Assembly (NCBI GenBank): GCA_963797535.1
Contig: CAWCPQ010000001.1
Coordinates: 2,914,001 to 2,978,000, forward strand
Origin: JAWWOL01 sp963797535
GTDB lineage: Bacteria > Actinomycetota > Actinomycetes > JAWWOL01
Reading direction: 5' to 3'
DNA: 64,000 nucleotides
Positions 8,384-15,572 of this stretch are shown in pieces; within the stretch, counting starts at the first letter, position 1, and the number at the start of each line of letters is the position of its first letter. Made by a program: the position numbers and the translations under genes. The notes under the pieces were generated by a model that did no database searches, had not been told where the DNA came from, and saw only the letters and a list, made by a program, of their open reading frames with translations.

Positions 8384-9001
8384 ATGAGCAAGAAGCGAGG
8401 TGGCGTCCTCGAGCTCGCCGTCCTCGGCCTGCTCCAGGAGTCGCCCCTGCATGGCTACGAGCTGCGCAAGCGGCTCAACACCCTGCTCGGCAGCCTACGG
8501 GCTCTGTCGTACGGGTCGCTCTACCCGGCCCTGCGCGACATGCAGACCCACGGCTACATCGCCGAGGACCTGCCCGACGAGACCGAGAGCACCGCTCCGG
8601 CGCTGACCGGTCGCCGCGGCAAGGTCGTCTACAAGCTCACCGCCGAGGGCAAGGAGCGCTTCGCCGACCTGCTCAGCGAGGCCGGCCCGTCGGCGTGGGA
8701 GGACGAGAACTTCGGCGTCCACTTCGCGTTCTTCGGCCAGACCGACGCCGAGGTGCGCATGCGCATCCTCGAGGGTCGTCGCAGCCGGCTCGAGGAACGG
8801 GCTTATGGCGTACGGGCCGCAATGACCCGCATGTCCCGTACGAGGGAGCGCCTGGACTCCTACACGGAAGAACTTGCCCGGCACGGACTCGAGTCCGCCG
8901 AGCGTGAAGTGCGGTGGATCGAAGAGCTCATCGCAACCGAACGGAACAGCAACAGTCCCAGTTCCCCCCATAAGAACCAGAACAAAGGAGAAGACGCATG
9001 A
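8384..9001 (+). CDS. PadR family transcriptional regulator
   Basis: 205-aa repressor with an N-terminal winged helix (LELAVLGLLQESPLHGYELRK, SYGSLYPALRDMQ, GRRGKVVYKLTAEG) and a C-terminal alpha-helical dimerisation domain of the Vir_act_alpha_C type. The ATG at 8384 was preferred over an upstream in-frame start because the family begins here and the palindrome would otherwise lie inside the gene. Its stop overlaps the ino1 start (ATGA), so the two are co-translated, as with Rv0047c-Rv0046c in Mycobacterium. It likely represses inositol synthesis and itself; the inducing ligand is unknown. Confidence 0.88.
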   Translation: MSKKRGGVLELAVLGLLQESPLHGYELRKRLNTLLGSLRALSYGSLYPALRDMQTHGYIAEDLPDETESTAPALTGRRGKVVYKLTAEGKERFADLLSEAGPSAWEDENFGVHFAFFGQTDAEVRMRILEGRRSRLEERAYGVRAAMTRMSRTRERLDSYTEELARHGLESAEREVRWIEELIATERNSNSPSSPHKNQNKGEDA

Positions 9002-10089
9002 GCACCAGCTCAGGCCGCATCCGCGTAGCCATCGTCGGCGTCGGCAACTGCGCATCGTCGCTGGTGCAGGGCGTCGAGTACTACCGCAACGCCGACCCCG
9101 AGGCGCGGGTCCCCGGCCTCATGCACGTCAAGCTCGGCCAGTACCACGTCGGTGACATCGACTTCGTGGCTGCGTTCGACGTCGACGGCAAGAAGGTCGG
9201 CCAGGACCTCAGCGACGCCATCGGCGCCAGCGAGAACAACACCATCAAGTTCGCCGACGTGCCGCCCACCGGCGTCATCGTCCAGCGGGGCCACACCCTC
9301 GACGGGCTCGGCAAGTACTACAAGCAGACCATCGAGGAGTCCACGGACGCCCCGGTCGACGTCGTCGCCGCGCTGCGCGAGGCCGAGGTCGACGTCCTGA
9401 TCTGCTACCTGCCGGTCGGTTCCGAGCAGGCCGCGAAGTTCTACGCCCAGTGCGCCATCGACGCCCACGTCGGCTTCGTCAACGCGCTGCCGGTCTTCAT
9501 CGCCGGCACCGCGGCGTGGGCCCAGAAGTTCACCGACGCCGGTGTCCCGATCGTCGGCGACGACATCAAGAGCCAGGTCGGTGCCACGATCACCCACCGC
9601 GTGCTCGCCAAGCTGTTCGAGGACCGCGGCGTCGTGCTGGACCGCACCTACCAGCTCAACGTCGGCGGCAACATGGACTTCATGAACATGCTCGAGCGCG
9701 AGCGCCTGGAGTCCAAGAAGATCTCGAAGACGCAGGCCGTGACCTCGAACATCGAGCACGACCTCGGTGCCCGCAACGTGCACATCGGCCCGTCCGACTA
9801 CGTCGCGTGGCTCGACGACCGCAAGTGGGCCTACGTCCGGCTCGAGGGTCGCGCGTTCGGCGACGTGCCGTTGACGCTGGAGTACAAGCTCGAGGTCTGG
9901 GACTCGCCCAACTCGGCCGGTGTGATCATCGACGCGCTGCGGTGCGCCAAGATCGCCCTCGACCGTGGCGTCGGCGGCCCGCTGCTGTCCGCGTCCTCGT
10001 ACTTCATGAAGTCCCCGCCCGAGCAGTTCGCCGACGACGTCGCGCGGGCCAAGCTCGAGGCGTTCATCGCTGGAGACGTTGAAAGGTAG
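8998..10089 (+). CDS. ino1: Inositol-3-phosphate synthase
   Basis: NAD-dependent enzyme converting glucose 6-phosphate to myo-inositol phosphate, the precursor of mycothiol and phosphatidylinositol lipids in actinobacteria. The 363-aa protein is of the short actinobacterial type. It has an N-terminal Rossmann motif (VAIVGVGNCAS), the conserved blocks GDDIKSQVGATITHR and LNVGGNMDFMNML, and the substrate region SPNSAGVIIDALRCAK. It overlaps padR by 4 bp and ends in a strong terminator. Confidence 0.95.
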   Translation: MSTSSGRIRVAIVGVGNCASSLVQGVEYYRNADPEARVPGLMHVKLGQYHVGDIDFVAAFDVDGKKVGQDLSDAIGASENNTIKFADVPPTGVIVQRGHTLDGLGKYYKQTIEESTDAPVDVVAALREAEVDVLICYLPVGSEQAAKFYAQCAIDAHVGFVNALPVFIAGTAAWAQKFTDAGVPIVGDDIKSQVGATITHRVLAKLFEDRGVVLDRTYQLNVGGNMDFMNMLERERLESKKISKTQAVTSNIEHDLGARNVHIGPSDYVAWLDDRKWAYVRLEGRAFGDVPLTLEYKLEVWDSPNSAGVIIDALRCAKIALDRGVGGPLLSASSYFMKSPPEQFADDVARAKLEAFIAGDVER

Positions 10090-10115
10090 CCAGCGCGCTA
10101 TCCGTTAGTCGCTCA

Positions 10116-10149
10116 CTGCCCTGTCGCCCTCGTGGCGGCAGGGCAGTTG
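10116..10149 (+). terminator. Terminator after ino1
   Basis: A 13-position stem (CTGCCCTGTCGCC against GGCGGCAGGGCAG, one T-G pair) with the loop CTCGT is followed by TTG. It lies 26 bp behind the ino1 stop. Confidence 0.75.
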
Positions 10150-10204
10150 TGCTTCCCCAACGTCTCGGTCCACAATCTTGCCGAATCGGCAGACGGGAGC
10201 GGCC

Positions 10205-10573
10205 ATGACGGACGGGATGGGTGAACGGTTCGCGGCGGCACTGGCCGCCAAGGACGCGACGGGGTTGCAGTCGCTCATGGCCGACGCCATCGACTTCCGC
10301 GCCCTGACGCCAAAGCGCTTCTGGGAGGAGACGACCCCGGAGGCCGTCGTCGGCAACGTGATGCTCGGCCACTGGTTCGAACCCAGCGATGTGATCACCG
10401 CCGTCGAGTCGGTCGAGACCGGCAACGTCGAGGATCGGGACTCGCTGACCTACCGGTTCCACGTGTCCAATCCCGAGGGCGAGTTCACGGTCGAGCAGCA
10501 GGCCTACTACGAGGTCACCGACGGGCGGATCTCCTACTTGCGCATGCTCTGTTCCGGCTACCGCCCGGCCTGA
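10205..10573 (+). CDS. NTF2-like (SnoaL-fold) small protein
   Basis: A 122-aa protein with the look of an NTF2/SnoaL alpha+beta cone: an N-terminal helix pair (ERFAAALAAKDATGLQSLMADAIDFRAL), then strands including YRFHVSNPEGEFTVEQQAYYEV and a closing GRISYLRMLCSGYRP. The ATG at 10205 has GGGAG upstream and is preferred over a TTG at 10178. Such proteins may bind or isomerise small polar compounds, but no catalytic set can be named. It stands alone after the ino1 terminator. Confidence 0.7.
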   Translation: MTDGMGERFAAALAAKDATGLQSLMADAIDFRALTPKRFWEETTPEAVVGNVMLGHWFEPSDVITAVESVETGNVEDRDSLTYRFHVSNPEGEFTVEQQAYYEVTDGRISYLRMLCSGYRPA

Positions 10574-10602
10574 GCCTGCAGGTCCCCGGCCCGGCCGACG
10601 GA

Positions 10603-10608
10603 TAGCCT
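10603..10608 (+). promoter_or_regulatory. -10 box TAGCCT, leaderless MFS promoter
   Basis: TAGCCT plus exactly 6 nt precedes the ATG at 10615, with no ribosome site. This is the same geometry as at nfo. Confidence 0.6.
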
Positions 10609-10614
10609 GGCCGA

Positions 10615-11943
10615 ATGGCCCGCCCTGTACGTGCGCTGTTTCGCGAGCCGGGCTTCGGCCGGTTGTACGGGACCCGGCTGGTGTCGCAATCGGCGGACGG
10701 TGTTTTCCAGGCGAGCCTGGCCAGTGCGGTGCTGTTCAATCCCGAGCACGCGACCGACCCGGCGAGCCTGGCCGTCGGTTTCGCCGTCATCCTGCTGCCG
10801 TACTCGGTCATCGGCCCGTTCGCCGGCGTCTTCCTCGACCGGTGGTCCCGCCAACGGGTGCTGGTGCTGGCCAACCTCGTCCGCGCCTGCATCGTGCTGC
10901 TGGCGGCTGCGCTGCTGATCTGGCAGGGACCGGTCAGCCCGGCGTTCTACGTCACGGCGCTCGCGGCCACCAGCGTCAACCGGTTCTACCTGTCGGCACT
11001 GTCGGCCGGCCTTCCGCACACGGTCTCGCAACCGCGTCTGGTCCTGGCCAACTCGGTGTCCACGACCTCGGGCACGGTGGCGACGTTCGCCGGCGCTGGC
11101 GTTGCCCTCCTGCTCCGGCAGGCGCTCGGCAGCGGGGACAAGGGCGATGCCGGCCTGGCCTGCGTCGCGGCGGTCGTCTACCTGATGAGCTCACTGGTGG
11201 CCAGCGGGTTCGCCGCCGACGCGCTCGGCCCGGACCTGGCCGAGGTGATTACCCGGCCGCCGCTGCGGGACGAGCTGGGCGTCGTCAGCCACGGCCTCGC
11301 CGCCGGGGCCAAGCACGTCTGGTCGCGTACCCGAGCCCGCAACGCCTTGCTCGCCATCGGCGCGCACCGGTTGTTCTACGGCATCTCAACGATCGCGACG
11401 ATCCTGCTCTACCGCAACTACTTCACCGACCACGGCATCTGGCGAGCCGGGCTGCCGGGCCTCGCCGAGGTGTTCAGCGCCAGCGCCGCCGGGGTGCTGC
11501 TCGCGGCCGCGCTCACCCCCGCCGTCACCGCGCGGATCACCAAGGAAGCCTGGATCGCGCTGCTGCTGACGGGCGCGGCCGTCGTCGAACCGGCGCTGGC
11601 TCTGCCGTACCGCCAGGACCTGTTCGTGCTCGCCGCGCTGATCCTCGGTTTCGTCGCACAGGGCTCGAAGATCTGCGTCGACACCATCGTCCAGGAGAAC
11701 GTCGACGAGGTGTTCCTGGGCCGGGTCTTCTCGGTGTACGACACCTTGTTCAACCTGACCTTTGTCGCCGCCGCGGTCGTGAGCGTGATCGTGCTGCCCA
11801 AGACCGGAAGGTCCAGCGCCGCCATCATCGCCATCACTGCCGGATACGCCATCACGGCGGCGGTCTTCTGGACGGCCTCACGCCAGCGAGACGGAGCCGA
11901 TCAGCGGAGAATGTCGACCATGGCGACGCTGATCCAGAAGTAG
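10615..11943 (+). CDS. MFS transporter
   Basis: A 442-aa polytopic protein with about 12 hydrophobic segments. The loop between helices 2 and 3 carries an MFS-like basic motif (GVFLDRWSRQRVL), and the overall pattern resembles drug-efflux or DUF-type MFS proteins with a long central loop. The substrate is unknown. The start is the ATG 6 nt behind a TAGCCT box. Its 3' end overlaps the 3' end of the chemoreceptor-like gene on the other strand by 43 bp. Confidence 0.8.
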   Translation: MARPVRALFREPGFGRLYGTRLVSQSADGVFQASLASAVLFNPEHATDPASLAVGFAVILLPYSVIGPFAGVFLDRWSRQRVLVLANLVRACIVLLAAALLIWQGPVSPAFYVTALAATSVNRFYLSALSAGLPHTVSQPRLVLANSVSTTSGTVATFAGAGVALLLRQALGSGDKGDAGLACVAAVVYLMSSLVASGFAADALGPDLAEVITRPPLRDELGVVSHGLAAGAKHVWSRTRARNALLAIGAHRLFYGISTIATILLYRNYFTDHGIWRAGLPGLAEVFSASAAGVLLAAALTPAVTARITKEAWIALLLTGAAVVEPALALPYRQDLFVLAALILGFVAQGSKICVDTIVQENVDEVFLGRVFSVYDTLFNLTFVAAAVVSVIVLPKTGRSSAAIIAITAGYAITAAVFWTASRQRDGADQRRMSTMATLIQK

Positions 11944-13424
11944 CGCGCCTCGATGTTCTTGCGACCGGTCACCCGCAGGTTGAACGTGTGCTCGCCGTCG
12001 GACAGCTCGTCGGACTCCCAGAGCATCCGCCGGCCGCGCTCGGCGGAGTAGAGGTCGACGTCCGTGGGCGGTTGCCCGTCCACCCAGACCTCGGCGATGC
12101 CCTGTCCCTGTGCCTGGAACGCCCAGAATCGGAACCGTCTCCCGACGAAGCGCATGCTGACCGAGTCGCCCGTGCGGCAGCTGTACGCGTCGCCGCCCGG
12201 GTCGCCGGCCAGGCCGTCGCCGTGCAGCCAGCTGCCGTGGTAGGTGAACTGCCCGAGATCGGTTCCCTCGACGTAGTCCATGACCCGGGTGGCGTCGCCG
12301 TCGGTGGTCGTACCGCGCGCGTTGCGCTCCACGGGGTCGACGACGACGCTCGTCTCGGACTGGAACGCAGCCACGTAGGCCCCGACGTCGTAATGGCTCA
12401 CGACATCGCGCAACGAGCCTTCGAGCAGCTCGAAGGACTTGCTCTTGGTCGCGTCGTTGTCGGCGCCGAGGTAGGCGATCTCGCGGGCCTGGTCGTGGAC
12501 GTCCGTCACGCGGCCGGTGATCGACACGGCGTCCAGGGCCGCTGACTCCGACACCCGCCCTATCTCCTGCGTCGTCGCGCCCTGCTGCACCACCGAGGAT
12601 GCGATGGAGGCCGTGTTCTGGCAGATCAGGTCCATGGTTCCGACGATCTGCCCGATCGCCTGAACCGTGTTGCCCGACCCCTGCTGAATCTCCTCGAGCG
12701 TGGTCTTGACCCGCTCCGTCGCCTCGGCGGTCGCCCTGGACAGCGCCTTGACCTCGCTCGCCACGACCGCGAAGCCGAGCCCGGCCTCACCGGCGCGAGC
12801 CGCTTCGATCGTCGCGTTCAGGGCGAGCAGATGCGTCTGAGCAGCAATGTTCGCGATGACCTGGGCCAGGCCCTCGACCTGCTGGACCGCCTTGCTCAAC
12901 GCACGCATGCCCTGGTCGGCGAGCTTGCCCTGCTCCGCTGCGGTCACCGCGGTGTCGGCGGCGAGAGTCGCATGCCGGGCGATCTCCTGCACCGTGGCGG
13001 CGAGCTCCTCCGTCGACGCCGCCACGATGCCGATGCTGTCCGAGACCTGACCCGAAAAGACGCCGACGTCATACGCCGTCCCAGCCATCGTCTCGGCCGA
13101 GCCGAGCATCCGCTGGTTGTTGCGCTCGACGATCAGCCGGTCGTCGTGGAAGATCACCAGCCCCTGCTGCAGGGTGCCGACGACCGCGCGCATGTCGTCC
13201 ACCAGCGCGTCGACCCCGCGCTCGACGTCACCAAGTGCGTCCGTGAGCTCGGAGCCGGTCGAGCCGGTCAGGTCGCCTGCGCGCGCGGCGCTCAGCAGGG
13301 CCGTGAGCCGGTCGAGCCGAGCCCGGTCGGTCTCCGAACGCCGCCAGGGCAGGCGCAGCCGCTTCGCAGATGAGGTGGTGGGGGAGTTGGGGGAGGTGGA
13401 CGAGTGTCCCGGTTCATGCCGCAT
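11901..13424 (-). CDS. Soluble methyl-accepting chemotaxis-like protein with C-terminal beta (carbohydrate-binding-like) domain
   Basis: 507-aa protein from the ATG at 13424. No membrane helix or signal peptide is visible. After a short helical region comes an MCP signalling domain whose hairpin tip is well preserved (ANIAAQTHLLALNATIEAAR followed by AGEAGLGFAVVASEVKALS). The last about 140 residues are different: a beta-rich module with RFRFWAFQAQGQGIAEVWVDG, TDVDLYSAE and LSDGEHTFNLRVTGRKN, the pattern of jelly-roll modules usually attached to secreted glycosidases or esterases. Fusion of such a module to a cytosolic receptor is unusual. No che or flagellar genes are in the window, so the partner kinase is unknown. 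Confidence 0.8.
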   Translation of the reverse strand: MRHEPGHSSTSPNSPTTSSAKRLRLPWRRSETDRARLDRLTALLSAARAGDLTGSTGSELTDALGDVERGVDALVDDMRAVVGTLQQGLVIFHDDRLIVERNNQRMLGSAETMAGTAYDVGVFSGQVSDSIGIVAASTEELAATVQEIARHATLAADTAVTAAEQGKLADQGMRALSKAVQQVEGLAQVIANIAAQTHLLALNATIEAARAGEAGLGFAVVASEVKALSRATAEATERVKTTLEEIQQGSGNTVQAIGQIVGTMDLICQNTASIASSVVQQGATTQEIGRVSESAALDAVSITGRVTDVHDQAREIAYLGADNDATKSKSFELLEGSLRDVVSHYDVGAYVAAFQSETSVVVDPVERNARGTTTDGDATRVMDYVEGTDLGQFTYHGSWLHGDGLAGDPGGDAYSCRTGDSVSMRFVGRRFRFWAFQAQGQGIAEVWVDGQPPTDVDLYSAERGRRMLWESDELSDGEHTFNLRVTGRKNIEARYFWISVAMVDILR

Positions 13425-13486
13425 ACAGAGGTATCGACGCAATTCCCGGCCCCTTGACCCGACCGCAGATAACGAACCGGTGGCGA

Positions 13487-15001
13487 CTACAGCCCCTCGG
13501 ACGCCGCCCACTCGCGCAACGCCTCAACCGCCTGGTCATAGGGCAACGGCCCGCGCTCGAGCCGCAGCTCCAGCATCGCGTTGTAGGCCCTGCCCACCAC
13601 CGGGCCCGGTGCAAGCCCGAGCAGCGACATGATCGCGTTGCCGTCCAGATCGGGCCGGATCGCCGACAGCTCCTCCTCCTCGGCGAGCACCGCGATCCGC
13701 GCCTCCAGCTCGTCGTACGCTGCCGACTGCGCCGCGGCCTTGCGCTTGTTCCGCGTCGTGCAGTCGCTGCGGACCAGGATGTGCAACCGGTCCAGCAGGT
13801 CGCCGGCGTCGCGGACGTAGCGCCGCACCGCCGAGTCGGTCCATTCGCCGCGACCGTACCCGTAGAAACGCAGGTGCAGCTCGACCAGCTTGCAGACCGA
13901 GTCGGTGACGTCGCGGGAGTACTTCAGCAGCCCGAGTCGCTCGCGGGCCATCTTGGCACCGACCACCTCATGGTGGTGGAACGAGACCCCGCCCGCAGCC
14001 TCGAACTTGCGGGTCCTTGGCTTGCCGATGTCGTGCAGCAGGGCAGCCAGGCGCAGGACGAGGTCCGGGCCGGAGGGCTCGAGCCGGATCGCGTTCTCGA
14101 GCACGGCAAGCGTGTGCTGGTAGACGTCCTTGTGGTGATGCTCGGGGTCGACCTGCATGGCCAGCCGCGGCAGCTCGGGCATGACCAGCTCGGCCAGGCC
14201 GGTCGAGACCAGCAGCTCGAGGCCGCGACGCGGCGTCGCCCCGAGCATCAACTTGGACAGCTCGGCCTGTACCCGCTCAGCGGTGATGATCGCCAGCCGG
14301 CCGGACATCGCGGTCATCGCCGCGACCACCTCCGGCGCCACCTCGAACCCGAGCTGCGCTGAGAACCGCGCGGCGCGCAGCATGCGCAGCGGGTCGTCGC
14401 CGAACGAGTCCTCCGGCCGGCCAGGGGTGCGCAGCACGCCACGAGCCAGGTCGGGCAGTCCCCCGTACGGGTCGACGAAGTGGTGCGAGGGCACCGACAC
14501 GGCCATCGCGTTGACGGTGAAGTCGCGGCGCAGCAGGTCCTGGTCGAGCGACGTCCCGTACGTGACGACCGGGTTCCGTGACTCCGAGCGGTAGGACTCG
14601 CTGCGGTAGGTCGTGATCTCGAGCCGGAACCCGTCCTTCTGCAGCCCGACGGTGCCGAACGCGATCCCGGTCTCCCACTGCGAGTCGGCCCAGCCCTTGG
14701 CCAGGTCCTTCACGGCGTCGGGGTGGGCGTCGGTCGTGAAGTCGAGGTCGTCGCCCAGCCGGCCGAGCAACGCGTCGCGGACCGACCCGCCGACCAGGTA
14801 CAGCGCATGACCTGCGGCCGCGAACCGGCGGCCCAGGTCATCAGCGACCGGCGAGACCCGGAGCAGCTCGGCGACCGCACGGCGCTGGGCAACGCTCAGG
14901 GCATCGGCTGCGTCGGCTGCATCAGGCGCCGGGTCGACGGGATCGGAAGGGGAGGGCGGGGTGGACACAGCCAGCAGATCTTCCGGTCGGGTTCGTAGCA
15001 C
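13487..15001 (-). CDS. cca: CCA tRNA nucleotidyltransferase with HD domain
   Basis: Class II nucleotidyltransferase adding or repairing the 3' CCA of tRNAs (or poly(A) polymerase-like). In the 504-aa protein the head domain shows YLVGGSVRDALLG and DDLDFTTD (catalytic Asp pair), followed by RRDFTVNAMAV and the basic region DPLRMLRAARFSAQLGF. A C-terminal HD region contains LLHDIGKP. The order cca-NUDIX-DUF6049-murJ equals Rv3907c-Rv3910. The annotated start is a GTG; a GTG 11 codons further in (VSTPPS) is equally possible. Confidence 0.92.
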   Translation of the reverse strand: MLRTRPEDLLAVSTPPSPSDPVDPAPDAADAADALSVAQRRAVAELLRVSPVADDLGRRFAAAGHALYLVGGSVRDALLGRLGDDLDFTTDAHPDAVKDLAKGWADSQWETGIAFGTVGLQKDGFRLEITTYRSESYRSESRNPVVTYGTSLDQDLLRRDFTVNAMAVSVPSHHFVDPYGGLPDLARGVLRTPGRPEDSFGDDPLRMLRAARFSAQLGFEVAPEVVAAMTAMSGRLAIITAERVQAELSKLMLGATPRRGLELLVSTGLAELVMPELPRLAMQVDPEHHHKDVYQHTLAVLENAIRLEPSGPDLVLRLAALLHDIGKPRTRKFEAAGGVSFHHHEVVGAKMARERLGLLKYSRDVTDSVCKLVELHLRFYGYGRGEWTDSAVRRYVRDAGDLLDRLHILVRSDCTTRNKRKAAAQSAAYDELEARIAVLAEEEELSAIRPDLDGNAIMSLLGLAPGPVVGRAYNAMLELRLERGPLPYDQAVEALREWAASEGL

Positions 15002-15092
15002 GGTGCCTCATCGTACGGGCAAGGGCCAGCGGATTCTCGAGCGACATCGCTCACGCAGACCTGACTACGACCGTGCGCCGCCCTCGCGGCAC

Positions 15093-15098
15093 TACGAT
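15093..15098 (+). promoter_or_regulatory. -10 box TACGAT, leaderless NUDIX promoter
   Basis: TACGAT plus 6 nt precedes the GTG at 15105. It lies between the divergent cca and NUDIX genes and drives the NUDIX-DUF6049-murJ operon. Confidence 0.55.
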
Positions 15099-15104
15099 CG
15101 ACGG

Positions 15105-15572
15105 GTGACCTCTGCCCGGCCTTCGCGACGGCAACGGCTCCGACGGGTGGAGGAAATCTCCGCCGGCGGACTCGTCGTCGCGCGCAACCCCGGCGGGATC
15201 GAGGCAGCCCTGATCGGGCGGCTGGACCGTCGCGGGCGGCTGCTGTGGTCGCTGCCCAAGGGCCACATCGAGCTCGGCGAGACGCCCGAGATGACCGCTG
15301 TCCGCGAGGTCGCGGAGGAGACCGGCATCCAGGGCCGGGTCGTCGGAGAGCTCGGCGTCATCGACTTCTGGTTCGTCATCGACGACCGGCGCATCCACAA
15401 GACCGTGCACCACTACCTGCTGCTCGCCGAGGGCGGCGAGCTGTCCGACGAGGACGTCGAGGTCACCGAAGTGGCCTGGGTACCGCTGGACGAGGTGCCG
15501 GCGCGGCTCGCCTACGACGATGAGCGCGCCCTGCTCACCCGCGCGAGCGCCCTGCTGGCCGAGACCGCGTGA
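15105..15572 (+). CDS. NUDIX hydrolase
   Basis: 155-aa pyrophosphohydrolase of the Rv3908/MutT4 position. The Nudix box is complete: GHIELGETPEMTAVREVAEE followed by TG. The start was set at the GTG 6 nt after a TACGAT box, which gives VTSARPSRRQ before the first strand (EEISAGGLVVA). Its stop overlaps the next start (GTGA), giving translational coupling to the DUF6049 gene. The substrate (oxidised nucleotide, NDP-sugar or Ap4A) cannot be told. Confidence 0.88.
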   Translation: MTSARPSRRQRLRRVEEISAGGLVVARNPGGIEAALIGRLDRRGRLLWSLPKGHIELGETPEMTAVREVAEETGIQGRVVGELGVIDFWFVIDDRRIHKTVHHYLLLAEGGELSDEDVEVTEVAWVPLDEVPARLAYDDERALLTRASALLAETA

